Source: Roseibium salinum (GTDB taxonomy: Bacteria > Pseudomonadota > Alphaproteobacteria > Rhizobiales > Stappiaceae). Taken from it: a stretch of 64,000 nt of DNA. A model generated the notes under the pieces. The model was not told the DNA's origin, did not search any database, and saw only the letters and a program-made list of their open reading frames with translations. This document shows positions 42,480-52,278 of the stretch, one piece after another (position 1 is the first letter of the stretch; each line of letters begins with the position of its first letter). The position numbers and the translations under genes were made by a program. The stretch lies in contig NZ_JAPEVI010000003.1 in NCBI RefSeq assembly GCF_026240905.1, positions 930,001 through 994,000 of the forward strand, given 5' to 3'.

Positions 42480-43196
42480 ATGAACATGGCTGTCGACCCG
42501 CGCAGGGCCTCCGGAGTGACCCCGGCGGCGCTGGAACTGACCGATATCACCCGCAGCTTCGACGAGGGAAACCGCAAGCTGCACATCCTGAAAGGCGCAA
42601 ACCTGCGCATCGAAGCCGGAGAGATGGTGGCGCTTGTGGCACCCTCCGGCACCGGCAAATCGACCTTGCTGCACATTGCCGGGCTTCTGGAGCGGCCGGA
42701 TGGCGGCAACGTGTTTCTCGGCCCGGTCAATTGCTCGGATCTGTCTGACGACAAGCGCACCGCGATCCGCCGCAACGACATCGGATTCGTCTATCAGTTT
42801 CATCATCTTCTGCCGGAATTCACTGCGCTGGAGAATGTGATGATGCCGCAGATGATTCGCGGCCTGTCGAAGAAACTCGCCGCTGAGCGAGCGAATGAGC
42901 TCTTGAAGTACATGAAGCTCGAAGAAAGGGTTACGCACCGCCCGTCCGAACTGTCCGGCGGCGAGCAGCAGCGCGTGGCCATCGCCCGCGCGGTTGCCAA
43001 TGCACCGCGCATCCTGCTGCTCGACGAACCCACCGGCAATCTCGATCCGAAAACCGCCCACTACGTTTTCGACGCCCTGTCGGCCCTGGTGCGCGCTTCC
43101 GGCCTCTCCACGCTGTTTGCCACTCACAATCTTGAACTGGCGGGTCGAATGGACCGGTCGATCACCCTGCAGGACGGTCTGGTGACGCCCCTTTAG
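42480..43196 (+). CDS. lolD: Lipoprotein-releasing ABC transporter ATP-binding protein LolD
   Basis: 238-residue ATPase of the LolCDE-type complex. Walker A is APSGTGKST at 54-62, the Q-loop is [21 protein letters not shown], the ABC signature is [14 protein letters not shown], and Walker B is [12 protein letters not shown]. The start is ATG 42480, 5 bases after AAGGAGG. The frame also contains an ATG at 42462 inside the lolC end and one at 42486. It couples to lolC and ends the proS-lolC-lolD group; an SOS-regulated promoter region follows. Confidence 0.95.
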   Translation: MNMAVDPRRASGVTPAALELTDITRSFDEGNRKLHILKGANLRIEAGEMVALVAPSGTGKSTLLHIAGLLERPDGGNVFLGPVNCSDLSDDKRTAIRRNDIGFVYQFHHLLPEFTALENVMMPQMIRGLSKKLAAERANELLKYMKLEERVTHRPSELSGGEQQRVAIARAVANAPRILLLDEPTGNLDPKTAHYVFDALSALVRASGLSTLFATHNLELAGRMDRSITLQDGLVTPL

Positions 43197-43345
43197 AGGC
43201 CATACCCCAGGTCAGACGAGAATGCCCTGATCCGCTCCGGATCTGAGGCAGTTCTCCCCGGGCGATGTGCTGCCTGGGAACAAAACAAAAACACACAGTT
43301 TTCGGCAAATTTGATATGCCGCACGGCAGCAGGAACAAAAAGGGC

Positions 43346-43374
43346 TTGTAAAAGGAACAAAAATAGAACATAAC
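43346..43374 (+). promoter_or_regulatory. LexA-controlled sigma-70 promoter
   Basis: TTGTAA (43346-43351) and CATAAC (43369-43374) are a -35/-10 pair with a 17-base spacer, each four of six to consensus. The spacer holds an SOS box, so LexA binding would block RNA polymerase. Transcription would start near 43381 toward the 32-residue ORF at 43412, with dnaE about 300 bases further on. Confidence 0.6.
43355..43369 (+). promoter_or_regulatory. LexA (SOS) box, alphaproteobacterial GAAC-N7-GAAC type
   Basis: GAAC-AAAAATA-GAAC at 43355-43369; on the other strand GTTC-TATTTTT-GTTC. Alphaproteobacterial LexA binds this direct repeat with exactly seven spacer bases, unlike the palindromic CTGT-N8-ACAG of gammaproteobacteria. 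The AT-only spacer is typical of strong sites. Confidence 0.75.
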
Positions 43375-43411
43375 TTGTAACCATACGATAGGCCAAGATT
43401 TGGAGAGTGTG

Positions 43412-43510
43412 ATGATCCATGTCGCTCGCGATTTTGCTGCTTTCAGCTCCCTGGTTTGTTTCTGCACGACGCTGATCGTCTGGGGCGATGTGCTGTTCTC
43501 CGTCAGCTGA
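43412..43510 (+). CDS. Candidate SOS-induced 32-residue membrane protein
   Basis: ATG 43412 is preceded by TTTGGAGAG with good spacing and lies 31 bases after the predicted SOS promoter start. The product has 32 residues: a short polar N-terminus (M-I-H-V-A-R-D-F) and a hydrophobic segment from about residue 9 to 31 that includes Cys16, Cys18 and Trp24, long enough to span the membrane once. No homologue is recalled by sequence. By analogy, Caulobacter SidA is a LexA-regulated inner-membrane protein of 29 residues that blocks division through FtsW. Similar arrangement here is suggestive only. It could also be a short leader for dnaE. Confidence 0.5.
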   Translation: MIHVARDFAAFSSLVCFCTTLIVWGDVLFSVS

Positions 43511-43695
43511 GAGTAGAAGCTGTTCTGCGTGGCGAGTTTCTCCAGCGATCGAGGGAGGTCTCCGACCTGTCCTTCCGGGTCTGATGAACCGGGTGCGGTA
43601 AAGAACAGCGGTGACAACCTGATTGTCGGCTCGACAGAGCTCTTCTGAGGCGCTTCACTCGAGTGCTGATTCTGGAAGATGCTAAGAGCGCCGTG

Positions 43696-46600
43696 ATGAC
43701 TGGTTCCGAGACTGAAACGTTGACCCCGCTCAGGACGCCGAACGGCGAGGGTGAGGACGGATCCGGACCGGGCTTCGTGCATCTTCGGGTCCATTCCGCA
43801 CTTTCGCTGCTGGAAGGTGCGCTGCCCATCAAGAAACTTCTGGATCTTGCCAAGGCCGACGATCAGCCGGCCCTTGCGATCGCCGATACCAACAATCTGT
43901 TTGGTGCGCAGGAATTTTCAGGCAAGGCCTGGAGCATGGGCATCCAGCCCGTCACTGCCTGTCAACTGTCGATATTTTTCAACGACGGCCTGGACAGTGG
44001 CCGCCGGAGCGAGCCTGCGCTCGCAGATGTCGTCGTGATCGCCATGACGGAAACCGGCTACGCCAACCTGATGGAGCTGACCTCCCGCGCTTTCCTCGAT
44101 ACCGATACCGGTCTCCGGCCGCATGTGTCGGCCGATTATCTCCTGTCCAAGTCGGAAGACGTTATCGTCCTGACCGGCGGTGCGCTTGGCCCGGTTGGGG
44201 CCGCTTTGCTGGCCGGGCGGAAAGATCTTGCCGGAGACCGGCTGCGGAAACTGGCGGCCGGTTTTCCCGGCCGCTGCTATGTCGAAATCCAGCGCCACGG
44301 CATGGAGGTCGAGAAGAAGACGGAAGATGCCTTCCTGGATCTTGCCTATGAACTGGGCCTGCCGCTGGTTGCCACCAACGAGGCCTTTTTTCCCAAGCGG
44401 GAGGACTACGAGGCCCATGACGCTCTGATCTGCATTGCCGAAGGCCGGGTGCTGATCGAGGATGACCGCCGACGGCTGACGCCCGAACACTATTTCAAGA
44501 GCAGGGCGGAAATGCGCGCGCTGTTCTCCGACCTGCCCGAAGCGCTGGCGTCGACCGTGGAAATCGCCCGGCGTTGCAGTTTCCGGCCGCTGCGCAGGGA
44601 GCCAATCCTGCCGCGGTTCGCCGCCACGAGTTCGGATCCGGAAGAGGCGGAACGGGCCGAGGCGGAAGAACTGAAACGCCAGGCCCGGGAGGGACTGAGG
44701 GCGCGTCTCGATGCACATGGCCTGGCGCCGGGCACTGAGGAAAAGGACTACTGGGAGCGGCTGGAATACGAAACCGGCATCATTGCAGGGATGAAGTTCC
44801 CGGGCTACTTCCTGATCGTTGCCGACTTCATCAAATGGGCGAAGACCAACGACATTCCCGTCGGACCGGGGCGAGGATCGGGCGCAGGCTCGCTGGTGGC
44901 CTGGGCGCTGACCATCACCGACCTCGATCCGATGCGCTTCTCGCTGCTGTTCGAACGCTTCCTCAATCCGGAACGCGTGTCGATGCCGGACTTCGATATC
45001 GATTTCTGCCAGAGCCGCCGCGAAGAAGTCATCCGCTATGTTCAGGAAAAATACGGCCGCAAGCAGGTGGCGCAGATCATTACGTTCGGCTCCCTTCAGG
45101 CCCGGGCCGTGCTGCGCGATGTCGGCCGTGTTCTGCAGATGCCCTACGGCCAGGTCGACCGGCTCTGCAAGCTGGTGCCCGCCAATCCGGCCAATCCCGT
45201 CACCCTCGCACAGGCCATAAGCGACGAACCGCGTCTGCGCGACGCGGCGAAGGAAGAGGAGATCGTCGAGCGGCTGCTGCGCATCGCACAGAAGCTGGAG
45301 GGGCTCTACCGTCACGCGTCGACCCATGCGGCCGGCGTGGTGATCGGCGACCGGCCGCTGGAACAGCTGGTGCCGCTCTATCGAGATCCGCGCTCAGACA
45401 TGCCGGTGGCGCAGTTCAACATGAAGATGGTCGAAGATGCCGGCCTGGTGAAGTTCGACTTCCTCGGTCTCAAGACGCTCACTGTGATCGACACGGCCGT
45501 CAAGCTCATAGAGCGGCGTGGGATCAAGGTCGATGTGGCAGGCCTGCCGATCGAAGACGAAAAGACCTACCAGCTTTTGGCGCGCGGCGAGACCTTCGGC
45601 GTGTTCCAGTTGGAAAGCCAGGGCATGCGCCGGGCGATTGCCGGCATGAAGCCGGACCGGTTCGAGGACATCATTGCGCTTGTCGCGCTTTACCGGCCTG
45701 GCCCGATGGAGAACATCCCGGTCTACAACGCCGTGAAACATGGCGAAATGGAACCCGACTGCCTGCACCCGCTGCTTGAGCCCATCCTGATGGAGACGAA
45801 CGGCATTATCGTCTATCAGGAACAGGTGATGCAGATCGCGCAGGTGCTGTCCGGCTATTCGCTCGGGGAAGCAGACCTGCTGCGCCGCGCAATGGGCAAG
45901 AAGATCGCGTCCGAAATGGAGGTCCAGCGAGCCCGCTTCGTCGACGGCGCGGTCGAGCGCGGCATCAACAAGACCCAGGCGGGGACGATTTTCGATCTCG
46001 TGGCGAAATTTGCCAATTACGGCTTCAACAAATCCCACGCCGCCGCCTATGCCCTGGTCTCCTATCACACCGCATGGCTCAAGGCGAACCATCCGGTGGA
46101 GTTCCTGGCCGCGTCCATGACGCTCGATGTCGGTAATACCGACAAGCTGGGGGACTTCCGTCAGGAAGCCCGCCGGATGGGGATTGAAATCGTCCCGCCG
46201 TCGATCAACCGGTCGCACGTCTATTTCGATGTCGCCGACGGCAAGATTCTCTACGCCATGGGGGCGATCAAAGGTGTGGGAGAGCACGCGGTCGAACACA
46301 TTGTCGAGGTCCGGGGCGACAGGCCGTTCAAGAGTCTTGGCGATTTTGCCCGGCGTATTTCGCCCAAGGCGTTGAACAAAAGAACGCTCGAAAATCTCGT
46401 CACCGCCGGGGCTTTCGATGAACTGGAGCCGAACCGCGCGCGCGTCTTTGAGGGGCTCGACCGGATCATGGGCCTGGCGCAGCGTACGGAAGAAAACAGG
46501 GCGCTCGGCCAGAACGAACTGTTCGGTGGCAGTGACAGCGAAGAGCCGTTGCAGCTCGACGATGTGCCCGCCTGGAAGGATGAGGAAAAGCTGCAGCGGG

Positions 46601-47198
46601 AACATTCGGCCATCGGCTTCTATCTCTCCGCCCATCCGATCGATGCCTATGCGGCCATCCTGGAAAAGATGCGGGCGCAGCCCTGGGCGCAATTTGCCGA
46701 GGCGGTGAAAAGGGGGCGTCGCACGGACGGCTGGCGGGTACCGTCGTCTCCATGCAGGAGCGCAAGACAAAATCCGGCAGCCGTATGGGCATTGCCCGCC
46801 TCTCCGATGCGACCGGCCAGTTCGAAGCCCTGTTGTTCCGAGAAAAACTGGAGCAATACCGGGATGTCTTGCAGACGGGACGCTCCGTTGTCCTGTTGGT
46901 GGGCGCGGACATGCGCGATGACGAACCTTCGCTCCGTATCGAAAAGGTGGATCCGATTGAAGAGGAGGCCGCCCGGCTGCAGAAGAGCATGCGGGTCTTC
47001 GTCCGCGACGAACGCCCGATCCGGAGCCTTGCCAAACATCTTCAGGCGAGGGGCGAGGGCGATGTGACGGTGATTGTGCTTCTGGAAAACGGAACCCGGG
47101 AAGTGGAAGTGAAACTGCCCGGACGCTTCCGCCTGTCGCCGGAGATCGCTGGCGCGCTCAAGGCCGTGCCCGGAGTGACCGACGTTCAGGTGGCATGA
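43696..47198 (+). CDS. dnaE: DNA polymerase III subunit alpha, with an apparent frameshift near the C-terminus
   Basis: Replicative polymerase subunit, about 1167 residues once corrected. The PHP domain begins FVHLRVHSALSLLEGALPIKKL; the polymerase domain has GPGRGSGAGSLVAW, PDFDIDFCQ (catalytic aspartates) and the QEQVMQIAQVLSGYSLGEADLLRRAMGKK region. It is DnaE1-type, with the full C-terminus, not the ImuC/DnaE2 error-prone form. At the G5 run 46712-46716 the frame shifts; adding one G restores the OB-fold and tau-binding C-terminus (RLAGTVVSMQERKTKSG onward) to TGA 47198. Without it the protein would end at 47067 with a scrambled tail. The start ATG 43696 has AAGAG upstream; GTG 43663 is an alternative. 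An essential gene, so a sequence error is likely. Confidence 0.95.
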
Positions 47199-47365
47199 CG
47201 CGTTTTCGGGAACAGAATTGCGGTCGTTCAAAAGCGATTGAGCCTGTTTGCGACTTATTAATGCTGAATTGAATTGTCCCTGTGCGGTTAGGCTTGTCTT
47301 GACCAGTTGGCCCCATGCTTCGCTTCAAAAGCAAGACAAGTGTTTGGGAGCTTTGGGGTCAGGTT

Positions 47366-48142
47366 ATGAATTTCGTTCGACTGCTGGTGCTGGCTGTTGC
47401 CTTGGGGGCAGGGGTTGTCGCGTTCCGTATGGTGAGTGAGAGCGGCAGTCCGGTACCGCCCCCGCCGGAGGTGAAGATCTCGGGCGCTCAGGTTCTGGTC
47501 GCGACCAGGGACATTCTGCTCGGCAACAAGCTGGCCGGTCCGGATCTTGCCTGGGTGGAATGGCCCGAAAATGCGGTGCCGGAAGGTGCCTTGACCAAGG
47601 AGTCCAGCCCGGCGGCGAACCAGATGTTTCTTGGCCGGATCGCCAAGGCTCCGATTTTCTCCGGCGAGCCGATCCGCCCGGAGCGTCTGATCAGCACCGA
47701 CAAGGGCTACATGGCGGCCATCCTGCCCAAGGGAAAGCGGGCGATCGCCGTCAAGGTCGAGCAGGAAACCTCGGCGGGCGGGTTCATTCTTCCCGGCGAC
47801 AAAGTGGATCTCATCCTGACCCGCAAGATCAGCGATGGTGTGGCCTCGAGCGAAACCATCATGAGAAACATCCGAGTTCTTGCGATCGACAGCATCACCG
47901 CAGGCGAACAGGAGACCAAGAACCTGGCGCCCCAGCGAACGGCCACCCTGGAACTGACCATAGGGCAGTCGGAAATCGTCGCCCAGTCTCAGCAGGTGGG
48001 AACCATCGCGCTGGCCCTGCGAAGCGCCGAAGACTCCGCCGATGACACGTTGGTGGAAGAAGAGGTGCAGCGGGATCCCAAGTTCGTGCGGATACGGCCG
48101 GATCGCTGGTCTGTCGGAACCGTTCAGGGCGACGTGCAGTAG
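47366..48142 (+). CDS. cpaB: Flp pilus assembly protein CpaB-like
   Basis: 258 residues from ATG 47366. An N-terminal membrane anchor (MNFVRLLVLAVALGAGVVAF) is followed by a SAF/CpaB domain (VLVATRDILLGNKLAGPDLAWVEWP) and the RcpC/CpaB block GYMAAILPKGKRAIAVKV ... FILPGDKVDLILTRK, the family core. CpaB helps tight-adherence (Tad/Flp) pilus assembly, near the secretin CpaC. No other cpa or tad genes are in the window; it sits alone between dnaE and a VOC gene, whereas cpaB usually leads a cpa cluster. It is intact, so it may work with a cluster elsewhere or be a leftover. Confidence 0.85.
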   Translation: MNFVRLLVLAVALGAGVVAFRMVSESGSPVPPPPEVKISGAQVLVATRDILLGNKLAGPDLAWVEWPENAVPEGALTKESSPAANQMFLGRIAKAPIFSGEPIRPERLISTDKGYMAAILPKGKRAIAVKVEQETSAGGFILPGDKVDLILTRKISDGVASSETIMRNIRVLAIDSITAGEQETKNLAPQRTATLELTIGQSEIVAQSQQVGTIALALRSAEDSADDTLVEEEVQRDPKFVRIRPDRWSVGTVQGDVQ

Positions 48143-48194
48143 GGTTGCAGTTTGCGCGGGACAGGAACCCTTCTTAAGGGGAAAGCGGCCCGCG

Positions 48195-48596
48195 TCACTG
48201 ACCGGCAGGCCAGATGATTTCCATACGGATGCCGCCCGGCTCGCAAAACATCATGTGCATGCGCGCGCCGTTTCCCACAGGTTCCGGTTCGAATTCAATT
48301 TGCACGCCGGGCCAGGCACGGAGTTTTGCGGCCATTGCCAGCAGGTCTTCCTTGCTGGCGACCTCGATCGCCACGTGATGCAGGCCGATATTGGTCTTGC
48401 GATCGAAGTCCGTCAGTGGCCGCGTGCGGTCCGCCTGCCACAGCGTGAAACGGCAGTGGCCGTCGGAGACCGTTGTGCGCGGGTAGCTGTCGTCCCTTGC
48501 AAGCAGTTCCCATCCCAGTATATCGGTGAAAAAAGTCGTGGTCTGATCGAGATCACGGACGGTCAGTCCCAGATGGTTTATGCCTTTTGTTGTCAA
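48195..48596 (-). CDS. VOC family protein (glyoxalase/dioxygenase fold)
   Basis: 133-residue single-domain vicinal-oxygen-chelate protein. It shows the paired beta-alpha-beta modules: INHLGLTVRDLDQTTTFFTDILGW with the first metal histidine, then GLHHVAIEVASKEDL and a final EPGGIRMEIIWP with the metal glutamate. Substrate cannot be assigned; the family includes glyoxalases, extradiol dioxygenases and fosfomycin-resistance proteins. The start is a TTG at 48596 (AGGA about ten bases upstream), since no in-frame ATG lies nearby. It is convergent with cpaB and divergent from rpsB. Confidence 0.82.
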   Translation of the reverse strand: MTTKGINHLGLTVRDLDQTTTFFTDILGWELLARDDSYPRTTVSDGHCRFTLWQADRTRPLTDFDRKTNIGLHHVAIEVASKEDLLAMAAKLRAWPGVQIEFEPEPVGNGARMHMMFCEPGGIRMEIIWPAGQ

Positions 48597-48761
48597 AATG
48601 TCCGTTTCCTGAATTGGTGACGTGAAGCCCTGTTAAAAATTACCAGGCAGGAGGTCAATGCGGCCCGGCTTTTTGGACCGGCCGCGAACACCGAACCTTT
48701 TCGCCCGGCTCACCGCGCCCGTTCCTGGTGGAGAGTATCCAAGAAAAGCAGAGCATGGGCC

Positions 48762-48790
48762 TTGAAATAAACATCCTGCCCAACTATAAG
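48762..48790 (+). promoter_or_regulatory. Sigma-70 promoter of rpsB
   Basis: TTGAAA (48762-48767) and TATAAG (48785-48790) with a 17-base spacer, five of six matches each. Predicted start near 48797, leaving a leader of about 120 bases that could carry autoregulation by S2; no defined structure was recognised there. Confidence 0.7.
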
Positions 48791-48917
48791 GCCCGAATTC
48801 CACACGCAAGGGGCGGAAACCGAGTCTATCGGGGTCCATCCGGTGGCCGCCTGGAGAAATCTGACGGCCCACATCCTCTTGCGGAGGTCAAACCGGAAAA
48901 CTCAGGAGATTAGGGCC

Positions 48918-49724
48918 ATGGCATTGCCCGATTTCACTATGCGTCAGCTTCTGGAAGCTGGCGTGCACTTTGGTCACCAGAAACACCGTTGGAACCCGCG
49001 CATGGGCCAGTACATCTATGGTGTACGCAACGATGTTCACATCATGGATCTGTCCCAGACCGTTCCTCTGCTGCATCAGGCGCTGAAAGCCGTTTCCGAC
49101 ACCGTTGCCGGTGGCGGCCGCGTTCTGATCGTCGGCACCAAGCGCCAGGCTCAGGAAGCTGTTGCTGCGTCAGCACGCAATTCTGCCCAGTATTTCGTCA
49201 ATGCCCGCTGGCTCGGCGGCATGCTGACCAACTGGAAGACCATTTCAGGCTCCATTCAGCGTCTGCGCAAGCTGGAAGAAACGCTTTCTTCCGACGCAGC
49301 CAACGCGCTGACCAAGAAAGAGCGCCTGTTCATGGACCGCGAGCGTGAAAAGCTCGAACGGAACCTGGGCGGTATCAAGGACATGGGCGGTATCCCGGAC
49401 CTGATCTTCGTGATCGATACCAACCGTGAAGCCATCGCCATCCAGGAAGCCCGCCGTCTGGGCATCCCGGTCGCAGCGATCCTCGATTCCAACTCCGATC
49501 CGGAAGGCATCACCTATCCGGTTCCGGGCAACGACGATGCCGGCCGTGCGCTGTCGCTCTACTGCGATCTGATCTCCCGTGCTGCCATCGACGGTATTTC
49601 CCGCGCGCAGGGCGCCTCCGGCATGGATATCGGCGAATCGGAAGAAGCGCCGGTTGAAGAGGCTCTCGTTGAAACCGCTCAGGAAGAAACTCCGGCGGAA
49701 ACGGAAGCTGCTCCTCAGGCCTGA
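48918..49724 (+). CDS. rpsB: 30S ribosomal protein S2
   Basis: 268-residue small-subunit protein. It shows [21 protein letters not shown] at the N-terminus, [15 protein letters not shown], and [23 protein letters not shown] near residues 177-200, all S2 signatures. The acidic Glu/Ala-rich tail after residue 240 is common in this class. The start is ATG 48918 with AGGAG upstream; the frame is open further 5' but non-conserved. It leads the rpsB-tsf-pyrH-frr-uppS-cdsA-dxr-rseP cluster. Secure. Confidence 0.98.
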   Translation: MALPDFTMRQLLEAGVHFGHQKHRWNPRMGQYIYGVRNDVHIMDLSQTVPLLHQALKAVSDTVAGGGRVLIVGTKRQAQEAVAASARNSAQYFVNARWLGGMLTNWKTISGSIQRLRKLEETLSSDAANALTKKERLFMDREREKLERNLGGIKDMGGIPDLIFVIDTNREAIAIQEARRLGIPVAAILDSNSDPEGITYPVPGNDDAGRALSLYCDLISRAAIDGISRAQGASGMDIGESEEAPVEEALVETAQEETPAETEAAPQA

Positions 49725-49731
49725 GGCATTT

Positions 49732-49757
49732 CTGCCGCGAGCCTTCGCGGCAGTTTT
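49732..49757 (+). terminator. Terminator or attenuator between rpsB and tsf
   Basis: CTGCCGCGA (49732-49740) pairs with TCGCGGCAG (49745-49753), followed by only four T; partial read-through into tsf is likely. Confidence 0.72.
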
Positions 49758-49772
49758 ATGTTGAATTCGCAA

Positions 49773-49801
49773 GACGGGCTGCAACGTGTTGCAGTCCCGT
49801 C
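49773..49801 (+). repeat. Inverted repeat in the tsf leader
   Basis: GACGGG and TGCAAC on the left match GTTGCA and CCCGTC on the right around a two-base centre, with small internal mismatches. There is no T run, so it is not a terminator. It lies 67 bases before tsf and may be an RNA stem or operator. Confidence 0.5.
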
Positions 49802-49867
49802 ATAAAGGCGCGGAAAGCTATAGGCTGAACCGTGTCTCACCCGAAACCCCCATCCACGAGGCAATCG

Positions 49868-50785
49868 ATGAGCATTACCGCTGCGATGGTAAAAGAGCTC
49901 CGCGAGAAATCCGGCGCTGGCATGATGGACTGCAAGACCGCCCTGAACGAAACCGGCGGTGACATGGAAGCGGCTGTTGACTGGCTGCGTACCAAGGGCC
50001 TGGCCAAGGCGGCCAAGAAGGCCGGCCGCGTGGCCGCCGAAGGCCTGATCGGTGTGGCGACCGAAGGCTCCAAGGCCGCCGTTATCGAACTGAACTCGGA
50101 AACCGACTTCGTTGCCCGCAACGACGGCTTCCAGGACCTGGTGTCCAAGGTTGCCAAGGTTGCCATGACGACCGACGGTTCCGTCGAAGCCGTTGCTGGT
50201 GCTGATCTCGGTGGCAAGCCGGTAGCCGATGCAATTACCGACGCGATCGCCACGATCGGCGAAAACATGACCCTGCGCCGCTCAGCCGTTCTTTCGGCTG
50301 ACACGGGGGTTGTCGCCACCTATGTTCACGGCGCCGTGGCGGAAGGCCTCGGAAAGATCGGCGTTCTGGTTGCTTTGGAATCATCAGGCGACAAGGACAG
50401 GCTGAACGCTCTCGGCCGTCAGATCGCCATGCATGTTGCCGCAACCAGCCCGCTGGCTCTGAACACCGAAGAGCTGGACCAAGCCGTTGTCGAGCGTGAA
50501 AAGGCAGTCTTTTCCGAGCAGGCCCGGGAATCGGGCAAGCCGGAAAACATCATTGAAAAAATGGTGGAAGGCCGTTTGCGCAAATTCTACGAGGAAGTTA
50601 CCCTCGTGAAACAAGCCTTCGTCATCAACCCGGACCAGACGGTTGAGCAGGCTGTTGAGGCGCTCGCGAAAGAACTGGGCACCGAAGTCAAGCTCACCGG
50701 ATTCGTCCGCTTTGCCCTGGGCGAGGGGATCGAAAAGGAAGAGCAAGACTTTGCCGCGGAGGTGGCAGCAGCCACCGGGCAGTAA
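49868..50785 (+). CDS. tsf: Elongation factor Ts
   Basis: 305-residue guanine nucleotide exchange factor for EF-Tu. N-terminal UBA-like text is [26 protein letters not shown], and the EF-Tu-contacting motif is [14 protein letters not shown] near residues 79-92. The start is ATG 49868 with GAGG 7 bases upstream; 12 further codons upstream are not family-like. Length is usual for alphaproteobacteria. A strong terminator follows. Secure. Confidence 0.98.
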   Translation: MSITAAMVKELREKSGAGMMDCKTALNETGGDMEAAVDWLRTKGLAKAAKKAGRVAAEGLIGVATEGSKAAVIELNSETDFVARNDGFQDLVSKVAKVAMTTDGSVEAVAGADLGGKPVADAITDAIATIGENMTLRRSAVLSADTGVVATYVHGAVAEGLGKIGVLVALESSGDKDRLNALGRQIAMHVAATSPLALNTEELDQAVVEREKAVFSEQARESGKPENIIEKMVEGRLRKFYEEVTLVKQAFVINPDQTVEQAVEALAKELGTEVKLTGFVRFALGEGIEKEEQDFAAEVAAATGQ

Positions 50786-50792
50786 GCTCAAG

Positions 50793-50823
50793 AAAAAGCG
50801 CCGGCAAGACCGGCGCTTTTTTT
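50793..50823 (+). terminator. Terminator downstream of tsf
   Basis: AAAAAGCGCCGG (50793-50804) and CCGGCGCTTTTT (50810-50821) form a twelve-pair stem with loop CAAGA, followed by further T. Confidence 0.9.
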
Positions 50824-50851
50824 GGAAAGATAATTTTTATAGGGTGCACCC

Positions 50852-51571
50852 ATGACGAATTCCTTGCGTTGGAAACGGATCCTCCTGAAACTCTCCGGCG
50901 AGGCTTTGATGGGTTCGCAGGCGTTTGGGATCGATCCGGCCATCGTGCAGAGGATCGCCAAGGAAATTGCCGACGCAGTCGCTCTTGGAGCACAGGTCGG
51001 CGTCGTCGTGGGCGGCGGTAATATCTTCCGCGGCGTGGCCGTGGCCGCCAAGGGGGGCAATCGCGTCACCGGCGACCATATGGGCATGCTGGCGACGATC
51101 ATGAACAGCCTGACCCTCGCCGACGCCCTGCGTCGCCTGAAGGTGAATGCACGCGTCCTTTCCGCCGTTCCGGTGCCTTCGATCTGCGAAACGTTCACGC
51201 AGCGCGTCGCAGACCGCTACATGGAAGATGGCGATGTCATCGTGTTTGCGGGCGGTACCGGCAATCCGTTTTTCACCACCGACAGTGGCGCCGCCCTGCG
51301 TGCGGCCGAGATGAAATGCGATGCCTTTCTGAAAGGCACGCAGGTGGACGGTGTTTATTCCGAAGATCCGAAGCTCAATCCGGATGCCGAACGCTACCTG
51401 ACGCTTGGCTATGATGAGATCATAACACGCAACCTGAAGGTCATGGATACGACGGCCATTGCACTGGCGCGCGACAACTCCATCCCCGTCATCGTGTTTT
51501 CTATCCACACACCCGGCGCTCTCGTCAGTGTGCTTCAGGAAACAGGCACCTATACAGTCGTCGGGGGCTGA
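50852..51571 (+). CDS. pyrH: UMP kinase
   Basis: 239-residue hexameric amino-acid-kinase-fold enzyme that phosphorylates UMP to UDP for pyrimidine nucleotide synthesis, typically controlled by GTP and UTP. Motifs are [12 protein letters not shown] at the N-terminus, [28 protein letters not shown] and [20 protein letters not shown]. The ATG follows AGGG with a short spacer. It sits between tsf and frr, the normal order. Confidence 0.98.
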   Translation: MTNSLRWKRILLKLSGEALMGSQAFGIDPAIVQRIAKEIADAVALGAQVGVVVGGGNIFRGVAVAAKGGNRVTGDHMGMLATIMNSLTLADALRRLKVNARVLSAVPVPSICETFTQRVADRYMEDGDVIVFAGGTGNPFFTTDSGAALRAAEMKCDAFLKGTQVDGVYSEDPKLNPDAERYLTLGYDEIITRNLKVMDTTAIALARDNSIPVIVFSIHTPGALVSVLQETGTYTVVGG

Positions 51572-51683
51572 ACTATTTTGCCGCCTTATTCCGGCGCAAG
51601 CTCTTGTGTTTCGGCGCGTTTATGCCATGTTGGCGCGCGCCGGGATTCCATTAAGCCAAGCACATGACAACAGTGAGGACAAA

Positions 51684-52247
51684 ATGTCGGTAGAAGGTGT
51701 CGATCTGGACGATTTGAAGCGCCGGATGCAGGGAGCTCTTTCAGTGTTGAAGACCGAGTTCGCAGGCCTTCGAACCGGCCGTGCGTCCTCATCCATGCTG
51801 GACCCGATCACGGTGGAAGCTTATGGCCAGTCCATGCCCATCAATCAGGTGGCCACCATTTCCGTTCCCGAGCCGCGCATGCTTGCAGTCCAGGTCTGGG
51901 ACAAGACCATGGTCTCCGCCGTTGACAAGGCGATCCGCGAATCGAACCTGGGCCTCAACCCGGTTGTCGATGGCCTGTTGCTGCGCCTGCCGATCCCCGA
52001 GCTCAACCAGGAGCGGCGTCAGGAAATGGTCAAGGTCGCTCACAAATATGCCGAGCAGGCGAGGGTGGCGATCCGTCATGTGCGCCGCGATGGCATGGAT
52101 GCCGCGAAAAAGGCGGAAAAGGATGGCGACATCTCTCAGGACGACAGCCGCGTGGCATCGGACGAGGTCCAGAAACTGACCGATCAGATGATCGGCGAAG
52201 TGGACGCCATGCTGGAAAAGAAAGAGCAGGAAATCTCTCAGGTCTGA
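51684..52247 (+). CDS. frr: Ribosome recycling factor
   Basis: 187-residue L-shaped factor that splits post-termination ribosomes with EF-G. Family blocks: [46 protein letters not shown] (described in parts), [14 protein letters not shown] and [11 protein letters not shown]. The start is ATG 51684 ([15 protein letters not shown]), with GTGAGGAC just before it. uppS follows 31 bases after the stop. Confidence 0.98.
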   Translation: MSVEGVDLDDLKRRMQGALSVLKTEFAGLRTGRASSSMLDPITVEAYGQSMPINQVATISVPEPRMLAVQVWDKTMVSAVDKAIRESNLGLNPVVDGLLLRLPIPELNQERRQEMVKVAHKYAEQARVAIRHVRRDGMDAAKKAEKDGDISQDDSRVASDEVQKLTDQMIGEVDAMLEKKEQEISQV

Positions 52248-52278
52248 CACGACCGGAGCCTGCGAGTTGGGGGAGCTT

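Noticed and set aside
43193..43420. 75-codon minus-strand ORF covering the LexA box
   Set aside because: The box would lie inside its coding region, there is no ribosome-binding site, and its end overlaps lolD; the plus-strand 32-codon ORF fits the promoter better.
46711..46717. Programmed ribosomal frameshift in dnaE
   Set aside because: A4G5 could slip, but the other indels in the window, also partly in homopolymers, make sequence error simpler.
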